64,000 bases of DNA. It comes from Limnohabitans sp. GTDB lineage: Bacteria; Pseudomonadota; Gammaproteobacteria; Burkholderiales; Burkholderiaceae_C. Below, piece by piece: positions 18,625 through 26,838 of this stretch (position 1 is the stretch's first letter; each line of letters opens with the position of its first letter). The stretch lies in assembly GCF_023910625.1 (NCBI RefSeq), contig NZ_JAAVVW010000003.1, positions 1,116,001 through 1,180,000 of the forward strand. Reading direction: 5' to 3'. The position numbers were made by a program, and so were the translations under genes. Below the pieces are notes generated by a model that saw only the letters and a program-made list of their open reading frames with translations, ran no database searches and was not told the DNA's origin.

Positions 18625-19392
18625 TCAGACGGCAGCTTGCGGGGCGATCAACTCCGGCTCATCCAAAAAACCGCCAGAACGCAGCGTGATCACCAGCGTA
18701 TCTCGCCAGCCCCCTGCCGTCTCGGGCTGGATGGGCGTGGTTTCGTGGATCACACGGGCATCGTCAAGCAGCAACAACGACCAAGGTTCGATCAATGTGA
18801 AACGCTGACCATGGGGACTGTCCATGTCGAACACGCGGGTTTCGCCCCCCTTGATGCCGTGGCGCCCGATCAGGAAAACCGCCACCCAATTCACGCCGTC
18901 GCGGTGCGCCCCTTCCGGGGTGGGGCGGCCAATACCGTCGGTGGTATCGATGCGAAACTGGTGCGCTTCAGCGAACCAGGTCTGCTCACCCTGGGCCGCT
19001 GAAGCCACACGGGCCAGCCAAGACAGCAGTTTTTGCCATGCATCTTGTTGCAGCACTGCGCTGTCCATGGGTTCAAACCAGCGCTGCATGCCACCGTGCA
19101 AGGCGTTGTAAGAAAGCGGTTGCCAATGGGCTCGGTGGGGTACCTGCTTGACCTGTTGATCGATCAATTCAAAGCTGGCGTGACGGCGGCGACGGTAGCG
19201 CCCCCCATCCTTCAAGAACTGATCGGGCGGCAAGGCATTCCAGCTTGCTTGCAGCGCTTGCAGCTTACCCAGCGCAATCCCTGCCATGGCGCAAACACTG
19301 GCGGCGTCCAGCACGGCAAAGCCCTGCTCTGACAACGTGGCATTGAGCCTATCGGGGGCGGTCAATGGTGGCTGAAGTACTGGTTGAGGCAT
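18625..19392 (-). CDS. 2OG-Fe(II) dioxygenase, isoleucine-dioxygenase family
   Basis: 255 residues of the family that includes Bacillus L-isoleucine 4-hydroxylase (IDO) and E. coli BsmA. Iron ligands are seen as EGAHRDGVNWV (His, Asp) and the distal His in DDARVIHETTPIQP, with the 2-oxoglutarate Arg candidate in WRDTLVITLR. These enzymes hydroxylate free aliphatic amino acids; some members oxidise methionine to its sulfoxide. It lies 72 bp upstream of a methionine synthase gene on the same strand, so methionine or a related amino acid is a reasonable guess for the substrate. Confidence 0.75.
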   Translation of the reverse strand: MPQPVLQPPLTAPDRLNATLSEQGFAVLDAASVCAMAGIALGKLQALQASWNALPPDQFLKDGGRYRRRRHASFELIDQQVKQVPHRAHWQPLSYNALHGGMQRWFEPMDSAVLQQDAWQKLLSWLARVASAAQGEQTWFAEAHQFRIDTTDGIGRPTPEGAHRDGVNWVAVFLIGRHGIKGGETRVFDMDSPHGQRFTLIEPWSLLLLDDARVIHETTPIQPETAGGWRDTLVITLRSGGFLDEPELIAPQAAV

Positions 19393-19464
19393 GTGAAAGT
19401 CGCAAAATCAGGCAAGGGGCAAGCATAACCCGCTCACCCACTCCTTGCCTCTGGACAAGGGTTC

Positions 19465-20484
19465 TCAGGCGTAACGCTGGCTGGCCAGCTTGGCACCCTC
19501 GGCCAGAGCCTTGATCTTGGCCTCAGCCACAGCTCGGCTCATGGGCGCCAGGCCACAGTTGGTGCAGGCGATCAATCGGTTCTTGGGCACAAACTGCAAG
19601 GCGCGACCAATCGCATCTGCGATTTCTTCGGGTGTTTCTATGGCCGGGTTGGCCACGTCGATCACGCCGACCATCACGTCTTTGCCTTCGAGCAGCTTCA
19701 TCATCTCCATCGGCACATGCGAGTGCATGCACTCCAGGCTGACTTGCTGGATGCTGCTCTTGGCCAGGGCCGGGAACACCTTTTCATACTGACGCCATTC
19801 GTCGCCCAGCGTCTTTTTCCAGTTGTTGTTGGCTTCGATGCCGTAGCCGTAGCAAATGTGCACGGCGGTGGTGCAAGTCAGGCCCCGCGCGGCGATTTCA
19901 AGCGCCTGCACACCCCAGTCGGCCGCGTCGTCCATGTAGACGTTGAAGGCGGGCTCGTCAAACTGGATGATGTCCACGCCGTCGGCTTGCAGCGCCAGCG
20001 CCTCTTGGTTCAGCAACTCGGCAAAGGCCATGGCCATCTTCACCTTGTCGCCATAAAAGCGGTCGGCCACGGTGTCAACAATGGTCATCGGGCCAGGCAA
20101 GGTGAATTTGAGTTTTTTCTTGGTATGGGCGCGGGCCAGCTGGGCTTCGAAAGCGTGCACGCGGCCCTTCAGGCGCAGCGGCGCAACGACCTGCGGCACC
20201 TGCGCGTCGTAACGGTTGTTGCGGATGCCCATGGTGACCTTGTTCTCAAAGTCGATGCCTTCGATCTGCTCGACAAAGCCGTGCACAAAGTGCTGGCGGG
20301 CTTGTTCGCCGTCACCGATCACATCCAGACCCGCGTCTTCTTGGGCCTTGATCCACAGCAGCGTGGCGTCGGCCTTGGCTTGCTGTAACTCAGGGCCCTG
20401 GGTGGTCCACTGGGGCCAGAGTTTTTCGGTTTCGGCCAGCCAGGCGGGTTTGGGCAAGCTGCCAGCGATTGCAGTGGTGAACAT
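19465..20484 (-). CDS. mesD: Core-MetE methionine synthase, MesD-like
   Basis: 339 residues, so only the catalytic C-terminal half of MetE is represented. Zinc and homocysteine residues are seen in VHICYGYGIEANNNWKK (His, Cys), LECMHSHVPMEMM (Glu) and CTNCGLAP (Cys). The start AGSLPKPAWLAETEKLWPQW and the block QFDEPAFNVYMDDAADWG are those remembered for the MesD group of folate-independent methionine synthases, which in Acinetobacter needs the DUF1852 protein MesX and oxygen. No DUF1852 gene is present in the window. The next gene upstream, 27 bp away on the same strand, is a flavin-dependent LLM oxidoreductase, which could supply the oxygen chemistry (inference). Confidence 0.8.
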   Translation of the reverse strand: MFTTAIAGSLPKPAWLAETEKLWPQWTTQGPELQQAKADATLLWIKAQEDAGLDVIGDGEQARQHFVHGFVEQIEGIDFENKVTMGIRNNRYDAQVPQVVAPLRLKGRVHAFEAQLARAHTKKKLKFTLPGPMTIVDTVADRFYGDKVKMAMAFAELLNQEALALQADGVDIIQFDEPAFNVYMDDAADWGVQALEIAARGLTCTTAVHICYGYGIEANNNWKKTLGDEWRQYEKVFPALAKSSIQQVSLECMHSHVPMEMMKLLEGKDVMVGVIDVANPAIETPEEIADAIGRALQFVPKNRLIACTNCGLAPMSRAVAEAKIKALAEGAKLASQRYA

Positions 20485-20511
20485 GTCAAAAATCTTGAGG
20501 GATTAAACAAA

Positions 20512-21531
20512 TCAAAGCGTGGAGTTTGCCGTCAATCCAAATTCTTGGGCGAGCAACTCGTAAGAGCGCATTTGCGCGGCAGGGTCATGCGTCCAGGTGA
20601 TGACCACCAACTCGTCCACTTCGAGCCGGGCCGCCAATTGGCGCAGCTTGCGGCCTACCGTGGCGGCCGAGCCGATCAAGGCCGACTCGCGCAAGCGCTC
20701 CAGCGCAAACTGCTCGGCCGGGCTGTAGGCGCGCGCCGCTTCTTCGGGTGGCAGCAGCGCACCGATGCGGCCCAGGTTGCGGTCCATCTTCCAGCGAGCA
20801 CGGCTTTCAAAAAGGCGCAGCGCCTCTTCGTCGGTATCGGCGGCCAAGGCCCAAACACACAGGGCTGCGGATGGCCTTTGCAGGCCCGCACTGGGCCGGA
20901 AAGTTTCGCGGTAAATCTGCAGGGCCTCGTCAGCGCCTTGCCCATCGGTGATGAAGTAAGCAAACGCATAAGGGAGCCCCAAGTGCGCCGCCAACTGAGC
21001 ACCGTAGTCCGAACTGCCCAGCATCCAGACGTCGGGCGAAGTGGCCGACTGCGGGTAGGCGTAGACGTTGTGTCCCGGGTGGCCTGGCGGCAAGTTGTGC
21101 CCGCTCACCCAGGCTTGGATTTCCATGACCTGCTGCGGAAAGCGCTCGGAGGCGTTGCGGTCGGGGTTGAGCAACTGGGCGGTGCGCCCATCGCTGCCCG
21201 GCGCGCGGCCCACACCCAGATCAATGCGACCCGGGGCCAAAGCATCGAGCACACGAAACTGCTCGGCCACCTTGAGGGCCGCGTAATGCGGCAGCATCAC
21301 GCCCGCGCTGCCAATGCGAATGCGCCGGGTGCGGGCGGCAATGGCCGCCATCAGCACTTCAGGGGCGCTGCCCACGATGCTGGGATGGCTGTGGTGCTCG
21401 CTCACCCAAAAGCGGTGGTAGCCCAAGGCTTCGGCCTTTTCGGCCAACGCCAGGGTCTGGCGAATGGTGGCGTCTTGCCCGCACCCTTCGGCGGCGGCAG
21501 ACTGGTCAAGGACGGAAAGTTTCAAGCTCAT
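20512..21531 (-). CDS. LLM-class flavin-dependent oxidoreductase
   Basis: 339 residues from ATG 21531, which overlaps the acyl-CoA ligase stop by 4 bp (ATGA). TIM-barrel luciferase-like monooxygenase: SVLDQSAAAEG start, FWVSEHHSHPSIVGSAPEVL, RIRIGSAGVMLPHYAALKVAEQF, GRIDLGVGRAPGSD and the C-terminal IGSAATVGRKLRQLA. This subgroup (YhbW-like) is usually annotated as an alkanal-monooxygenase-like protein of unknown substrate. It needs reduced FMN from a separate reductase. Position between an acyl-CoA ligase and mesD may indicate a role with either; both links are inference. Confidence 0.82.
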   Translation of the reverse strand: MSLKLSVLDQSAAAEGCGQDATIRQTLALAEKAEALGYHRFWVSEHHSHPSIVGSAPEVLMAAIAARTRRIRIGSAGVMLPHYAALKVAEQFRVLDALAPGRIDLGVGRAPGSDGRTAQLLNPDRNASERFPQQVMEIQAWVSGHNLPPGHPGHNVYAYPQSATSPDVWMLGSSDYGAQLAAHLGLPYAFAYFITDGQGADEALQIYRETFRPSAGLQRPSAALCVWALAADTDEEALRLFESRARWKMDRNLGRIGALLPPEEAARAYSPAEQFALERLRESALIGSAATVGRKLRQLAARLEVDELVVITWTHDPAAQMRSYELLAQEFGLTANSTL

Positions 21532-23246
21532 GTGGTTTTTGTTTCGGGGGCCAAAGCGGCCATTTCGGCCTCTTGCAGTGCCCGCCACATGACTTTGCCA
21601 CTGCCGCTTTTGGGCAAGGCGTCAACAAAACTCACGGTGCGGGGCATTTTGTACACCGCCATGTTCTCACGGCACCAGTCGATGATGTCCTGCTCGCTGA
21701 CTTTGCCCTTGTGGTCTTGCCGCAAAACCACCACCGCCTTGACAGACTCGCCCCGATAAGCGTCGCGGGTGGCGATGATGCAAGCCTCTTGAATCGCCGG
21801 GTGGCGAAACATCAGCGCCTCGACCTCGGCAGGCCAGACCTTGAAGCCGCTGGCGTTGATCATGCGCTTCAAGCGGTCGGTCATGAAAAAGTAACCCTCT
21901 TCGTCAACCCGACCCATGTCGCCCGAGCGGAAAAACCGGAAGCCATCGCGCTCGAAGAAAGCCGCCGCTGTGGCCTCGGGCCGCTTCCAGTAACCCTTGA
22001 ACACCTGCGGGCCGCTGATCACGATCTCGCCGGGCTCACCAGGCGGCAACTCAACCAGCGTCTCTGGATCGACGATGCGCGACTCCACGTTCATGAAAGG
22101 GATGCCCAGGCACTGCTTCTTGGGCGCGTCGGGCGGATTGGTGTGCGAAGGGGCGGCGGTTTCGGTCAGGCCATAACCCTCGACATAACGCAGCCCGAAC
22201 TGATCACGCAAGCGCTGGGCCACCGCCTCGGGCATGGCCGCACCGCCGCCGCCGATGTAGACCAGACTGCTCAGGTCATAACGGTCCATGAACGGACTGC
22301 CCAGCAAGTCGATCACCATGGTCGGGATGTTGGTCCAGTGCGTGACGCGCCACTTGGAAATCAAATGACCTGCCACATCGCGGTCCCAGCGCGGCATCAG
22401 CACCAGACTGGCCCCAAGGAAAATGCTGGTGTGCATGACGCTGACCATGCCCGTGATGTGGAACATGGGCACCACACACAAGGTCACGTTTTCAGGCGTG
22501 CCATTGCCCCACAAACCACTGGCCATGGCGTTGTGCATGATGGTGCCGTGCGTGTGCATGCAACCCTTGGGCAAGCCGGTGGTGCCACTGGTGTAAGGCA
22601 AGATCGCCAGATCGTCCGTCCTGGCCTGGGGCGTCGGCAAATCCAGCGCTGGAGCAGCCATCCAGTCGGCCCAAGCATGCACCTGTCCATCCACGAGCGT
22701 GGGCATGGCCCGAATCGGCAACAACCAGGACCGCCAGGTCTGCGGCATGTCTTGTGTCCCCAATGTCTCGGGGTCAAACACATCGGTAAACTGCGTCACC
22801 ACCAGGTGCTTCAATCGTTGCTCAGGTATCAGCTCAGCGCTGGCCTGCGCCAGATCAGGTGCCAAATCGGCTGTGGTCACCGCTACTTTTGTGTCAGGGT
22901 CGGTGATGTAGTGCTTGAGCTCCTCGACCCGGTTCATCGGGTTCACGGGCACCACCACAGCGTCGATGCGCAAGATGGCAAAGTGCGTGATCACCAGTTG
23001 CGGGCAATTTTGCATGTTCAACACCACCCGGTCACCCGGCTTTACGCCCAGGCCGCGCAGCCGATCCGCCAGGCGCTCGGCGCTGGCCATCAATTCGCAG
23101 TAAGTCCACACCCGCCCCATGAAGACCAACGCAGCCTTGTCGGGATACCGCGTGGCGCTGATGGACAGATTCATCCACAAGGATGTGGTGGGCGCGCTGA
23201 TTGCGGCGGGCAAACGGGCAGGCCATACAGCAGCATGAACGGGCAT
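21528..23246 (-). CDS. Medium/long-chain acyl-CoA ligase
   Basis: 572 residues of the ANL superfamily: P-loop YTSGTTGLPKGCMHTHG near residue 208, GYGLTETAAPSH near 345, the hinge TDRLKRMINASGFKVWPAEVEA near 465 and the catalytic Lys in LPKSGSGKVMWRAL near 550. It activates a carboxylic acid with ATP to the CoA thioester. Sequence gives medium/long-chain fatty acid or aromatic acid as the likely substrate. It is the first gene of a run with the LLM oxidoreductase and mesD. Confidence 0.87.
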   Translation of the reverse strand: MPVHAAVWPARLPAAISAPTTSLWMNLSISATRYPDKAALVFMGRVWTYCELMASAERLADRLRGLGVKPGDRVVLNMQNCPQLVITHFAILRIDAVVVPVNPMNRVEELKHYITDPDTKVAVTTADLAPDLAQASAELIPEQRLKHLVVTQFTDVFDPETLGTQDMPQTWRSWLLPIRAMPTLVDGQVHAWADWMAAPALDLPTPQARTDDLAILPYTSGTTGLPKGCMHTHGTIMHNAMASGLWGNGTPENVTLCVVPMFHITGMVSVMHTSIFLGASLVLMPRWDRDVAGHLISKWRVTHWTNIPTMVIDLLGSPFMDRYDLSSLVYIGGGGAAMPEAVAQRLRDQFGLRYVEGYGLTETAAPSHTNPPDAPKKQCLGIPFMNVESRIVDPETLVELPPGEPGEIVISGPQVFKGYWKRPEATAAAFFERDGFRFFRSGDMGRVDEEGYFFMTDRLKRMINASGFKVWPAEVEALMFRHPAIQEACIIATRDAYRGESVKAVVVLRQDHKGKVSEQDIIDWCRENMAVYKMPRTVSFVDALPKSGSGKVMWRALQEAEMAALAPETKTT

Positions 23247-23443
23247 CGAGGGTCTCCTGTGTTTTTCACCATGTTAATCAGGTGCTGAGCGTCTGCGCCC
23301 GGTCTGTTTGTCGCGTTTGTCGCAAGCGAGACCCCCGGCCGCCATCCATTCGGTGATCACAAATATGTCTCAAAATGTTGTTTTTATCATCGCGAATTGG
23401 CAATAGAATTTATTATTGTTATTTTTGTCACTAAGATATCACC
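23247..23443. promoter_or_regulatory. AT-rich divergent promoter region
   Basis: The 197 bp between the acyl-CoA ligase (minus) and the HTH-receiver gene (plus) turns sharply AT-rich from about 23357 onward, unlike its surroundings. A TTGGCA at 23397-23402 followed by several TATTAT-like hexamers is a plausible plus-strand promoter, but the spacing is not ideal, so exact -35/-10 positions cannot be fixed. Confidence 0.4.
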
Positions 23444-24070
23444 ATGCAAACACGTCTCAACCCCGACACCCCTGAAGACTACTGTGGTACCACCTATGCT
23501 GCCAAGTTACTGGGTTTGTCCGTGGGCACGATTCAGACTTTGGTGGAAAAAAACGAACTCCAAGCCTGGAAGACGCAAGGTGGCCACCGACGCATCTCCA
23601 TGCCCTCCATCCGTGACTACCAGAAAAAGCACAACATGCTGCTCAATCCACTGGAGACCAAGGAAAACCGACTGCGTGTTTTGCTGGTGGAGGACGACCC
23701 CGTAACCCGCGACATGATTCGCGACTTTTGCAACCGCTGCGACATGCCTGTCGATTGCACAGCCATGTCCTCGGGTCTGGAAGCCTTGATCGACATGGCC
23801 AGCATTCAGCCCGATGTACTCATCGCCGACTTGAACATGCCAGGTGTGGATGGCTTTGAGTTGCTCAAAACGCTCAAACAATCCGAACAGTTTCAGCGCA
23901 TGACTTGCCTGGTCATTTCAGCCTTGTCCCAAGATGAAATTACGGCCAAAGGGGGCTTGCCCGAGGGCACCATTTTCATGGCAAAACCAGTGAGCACTCA
24001 ATGGTTAAATGGTTTTTTCACCGCCCTCGTTGCAGGCCGAAAAATGGACCACGCCGTCGCTTTGAGTTGA
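23444..24070 (+). CDS. Response regulator with N-terminal excisionase-type HTH
   Basis: 208 residues. Residues 15-65 form a MerR/excisionase-like helix-turn-helix (TYAAKLLGLSVGTIQTLVEKNELQ, then GGHRRI), and residues 77-200 a receiver domain with acidic pair EDD at 83-85, phospho-accepting Asp129 in IADLNMPG and the conserved Lys in MAKPVS. The order is reversed from ordinary response regulators, where the receiver comes first. No kinase is adjacent; the orphan HPt at 12206-12577 could be a partner. It lies behind an unusually AT-rich promoter and ahead of a strong terminator, so it is monocistronic. Confidence 0.85.
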   Translation: MQTRLNPDTPEDYCGTTYAAKLLGLSVGTIQTLVEKNELQAWKTQGGHRRISMPSIRDYQKKHNMLLNPLETKENRLRVLLVEDDPVTRDMIRDFCNRCDMPVDCTAMSSGLEALIDMASIQPDVLIADLNMPGVDGFELLKTLKQSEQFQRMTCLVISALSQDEITAKGGLPEGTIFMAKPVSTQWLNGFFTALVAGRKMDHAVALS

Positions 24071-24084
24071 GGTCAACGCCTTCC

Positions 24085-24114
24085 AAAAAACGGGCCATGC
24101 GGCCCGTTTTTTTT
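24085..24114. terminator. Bidirectional intrinsic terminator
   Basis: Stem ACGGGCC (24090-24096), loop ATGC, stem GGCCCGT (24101-24107), with T8 after it and A6 before it. It can end the plus-strand HTH-receiver gene and the minus-strand ettA. Confidence 0.9.
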
Positions 24115-24134
24115 CAGAGCATGCAGGCTACCAC

Positions 24135-25796
24135 TTACTTCAAAGCCTTGAAGCGCACGCGCTTGGGTTTGGCGCCTTCTTCGCCCAGACGCTTTTTCTT
24201 GTCGGCTTCGTACTCCTGGTAGTTGCCATCAAAGAACACCCACTGGCTGTCGCCTTCGGCGGCCAGAATGTGCGTGGCAATGCGGTCCAGGAACCAGCGG
24301 TCGTGGCTGATGACCATGATCGAGCCTGCAAATTCCAGCAGCGCATCTTCCAAAGCACGTAAGGTTTCCACGTCCAGGTCGTTGGAGGGTTCGTCCAGCA
24401 GCAACACGTTGCCGCCTTCGATCAGGGTTTTGGCCAGGTGCAAACGGCCGCGTTCACCGCCCGACAACATGCCCACCTTTTTCTGCTGGTCGCCGCCGTT
24501 GAAGTTGAAGCGCCCGCAATACGCGCGGCTGGCCATCTGGAACTTGCCCACGTTGATGATGTCCAGACCGCCCGAGACGTCTTCCCACACGGTTTTGTTG
24601 TTGTCCAGGTCATCGCGGTTCTGGTCCACAAAGGCCATGCGCACGGTTTGGCCAATCTTCACCTCGCCGCTGTCGGGCTGCTCTTTGCCCGCGATCAGCT
24701 TGAACAGGGTCGACTTACCGGCACCGTTGGGGCCGATGATGCCCACGATGGCGCCCGCAGGCACCTGGAAACTCAGGTTGTCGATCAGCACACGGTCACC
24801 AAAGGACTTGCTGACGTTCTTGAACTCGAACACCTCGTTGCCCAAACGTTCGGCCACAGGGATGAAGATCTCCTGGGTCTCGTTGCGTTTTTGGTAGTCG
24901 TAGTCAGACAACTCTTCAAAGCGGGCCAGACGCGCCTTGCTTTTGGCCTGTCGGCCTTTGGGGTTGGCACGCGCCCACTCCAGCTCTTTCTTCATGGCCT
25001 TGGAGCGCGCATCTTCGGTGCGTTGCTCCTGCTCCAGTCGGGCTTCTTTTTGCTCCAGCCAACTGGAGTAGTTGCCCTTGTAAGGAATGCCGGAACCGCG
25101 GTCGAGCTCCAAAATCCACTCGGCGGCGTTGTCCAGGAAATAACGGTCGTGGGTGATGGCCACCACGGTGCCCGAAAAACGCGACAGGAACTGCTCCAGC
25201 CAATCCACACTTTCAGCGTCCAAGTGGTTGGTGGGCTCGTCCAGCAACAACATGTCGGGGCGCGAGAGCAGCAAACGACACAAGGCCACTCGGCGTTTTT
25301 CACCGCCAGACAGTTTGCCGATGATGGCGTCCCAAGCGGGCAGGCGCAGCGCGTCGGCCGCGATTTCGAGTTGGTGCTCTGATGCATCGCCAGCGGTGGC
25401 AATGATGGCTTCGAGCTTGGCCTGCTCGGCGGCCAATGCGTCAAAGTCGGCGTCTTCTTCGGCGTAAGCGGCGTACACCTCTTCCAATCGGGCTTGCGCG
25501 GCCTTGACTTCGCCCATGCCGCTTTCGACGGCTTCACGCACGGTCTGCTCTGGGTCCATGATGGGTTCTTGCGGCAGGTAACCGATCTTCAGACCCGCCA
25601 TCGGAATGGCTTCGCCTTCGATTTCTTTGTCGATGCCCGCCATGATCTTGAGCAAAGTGGACTTGCCCGAGCCGTTGGTGCCCAGCACGCCAATCTTGGC
25701 ACCGGGGAAGAAAGACAGCGAAATGTCTTTGAGAATATGACGCTTCGGGGGCACGATCTTGCCAACCCGGTTCATCGAAAATACGTATTGAGCCAT
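24135..25796 (-). CDS. ettA: Energy-dependent translational throttle protein EttA
   Basis: ABC-F protein, 553 residues, near the 555 of E. coli EttA. It binds the ribosomal E site and gates entry into elongation according to ATP/ADP ratio. Two ABC domains: Walker A GTNGSGKST near 39 and GPNGAGKST near 355; signatures KLSGGEKRRVALCRLLL and MLSGGERGRLHLAKTL; Walker B LLLDEPTNHLD and LLLDEPSNDLD. The arm insertion and linker are present, and there are no membrane segments. Monocistronic. Confidence 0.96.
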   Translation of the reverse strand: MAQYVFSMNRVGKIVPPKRHILKDISLSFFPGAKIGVLGTNGSGKSTLLKIMAGIDKEIEGEAIPMAGLKIGYLPQEPIMDPEQTVREAVESGMGEVKAAQARLEEVYAAYAEEDADFDALAAEQAKLEAIIATAGDASEHQLEIAADALRLPAWDAIIGKLSGGEKRRVALCRLLLSRPDMLLLDEPTNHLDAESVDWLEQFLSRFSGTVVAITHDRYFLDNAAEWILELDRGSGIPYKGNYSSWLEQKEARLEQEQRTEDARSKAMKKELEWARANPKGRQAKSKARLARFEELSDYDYQKRNETQEIFIPVAERLGNEVFEFKNVSKSFGDRVLIDNLSFQVPAGAIVGIIGPNGAGKSTLFKLIAGKEQPDSGEVKIGQTVRMAFVDQNRDDLDNNKTVWEDVSGGLDIINVGKFQMASRAYCGRFNFNGGDQQKKVGMLSGGERGRLHLAKTLIEGGNVLLLDEPSNDLDVETLRALEDALLEFAGSIMVISHDRWFLDRIATHILAAEGDSQWVFFDGNYQEYEADKKKRLGEEGAKPKRVRFKALK

Positions 25797-25879
25797 GTGT
25801 AAACCTGAATATAAAAGCGCGGTTGCAGCGCGTGCAACCTGACATTATCCCCGCTTGCCAGGGTTTGAAGGTAAAAAAC

Positions 25880-26830
25880 TCAGACGGTCCGCTCCATCAA
25901 GCGCCCTGATCGCGCCGAATACTGCACCCGGCTGTCCAGGGCCTCCAGTTGCACCCGGGCACTGCGGCGGCCATAAACCTCATCGCGCAGCCATTCGAAC
26001 TCGGCGTCCAGCAGAACCTCCGAGGCCAAACTGCACCACCACACTCGGCCCTCGCCGTCCCAGCGGTACCCGCGGGCTTTGAGTTTGTCTTTGGATTCAA
26101 ACGGCGCACCCGTGGCACGCAATTTGTAGCGCGTCTGGTCTGCCCCCGCCAACAGGCGCGCCAAACCCGTCTGCCCATCGGCCAAGGGCGAGGCCAACAC
26201 CTGCAACAAGGCATGGCAGTCCACCTGCGCCCGGTGCGCGTCGTAAAACCAGCCGCGCTCAGACGCCAAAAACTCCAGCTTGGCCGAGCCGCTGCCCTCT
26301 TTTTTCCAGTCGATGCCCATGAAGGAGCAGCCCCAGGCCTTGCCTGCAAACACCGGCAAACGCGCCTCGACAAACGGCCGGTCAAAGCCAGCGTTGTGCG
26401 CCACGATCAAATCGGCCTGCTGCACCAGCGCGGTCACGGCCGCATCGTCGATCCGCAAACCCTTGACCATGCTGTCGTCGATGCCGGTGATCTCGGTGAT
26501 CTGGGCCGGAATCGGCTTGCCCGGGTCTTCAAACGATTCGTAAATGGTGACCGGACCTGCGGGCAAACCGGTCACGGTGTCCACCAGCACCGACAACATG
26601 GCCAGCTCGATGATGCTTTCGGTTTTGCTGTCCAGCCCGGTGGTCTCGGTGTCCAGCACGATCACGCGCTGGGTGGTCTGCCCACTCACAGGCCCGTAAT
26701 CGCTGTGCGGCACCAAGCGGCGCAAGACGCGAAAGTCGGGGTGCTGCGCCAGCGCCTGGGCCATGGCTTCGGGGTTGGTGGGCGAATCGACAGGCGCGTC
26801 GAAAAAACTCATTTGTTGGGTTTTGGTCAT
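25880..26830 (-). CDS. DnaQ-like DEDDh 3'-5' exonuclease
   Basis: 316 residues. ExoI motif VLDTETTGLD with Asp60 and Glu62, ExoII AHNAGFDRPF, ExoIII AHRAQVDCHA with His and Asp. This is the RNase T/DnaQ fold acting on single-stranded DNA or RNA ends. The C-terminal ~100 residues after the nuclease domain (YRWDGEGRVWWCSL) resemble an added WYL-like or unknown beta module. It starts 8 bp after hsdM on the same strand and so reads as the last gene of the restriction-modification operon. Whether it serves defence or is a housekeeping exonuclease caught in the operon is not decidable from sequence. Confidence 0.8.
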   Translation of the reverse strand: MTKTQQMSFFDAPVDSPTNPEAMAQALAQHPDFRVLRRLVPHSDYGPVSGQTTQRVIVLDTETTGLDSKTESIIELAMLSVLVDTVTGLPAGPVTIYESFEDPGKPIPAQITEITGIDDSMVKGLRIDDAAVTALVQQADLIVAHNAGFDRPFVEARLPVFAGKAWGCSFMGIDWKKEGSGSAKLEFLASERGWFYDAHRAQVDCHALLQVLASPLADGQTGLARLLAGADQTRYKLRATGAPFESKDKLKARGYRWDGEGRVWWCSLASEVLLDAEFEWLRDEVYGRRSARVQLEALDSRVQYSARSGRLMERTV

Positions 26831-26838
26831 AGGCGTTA

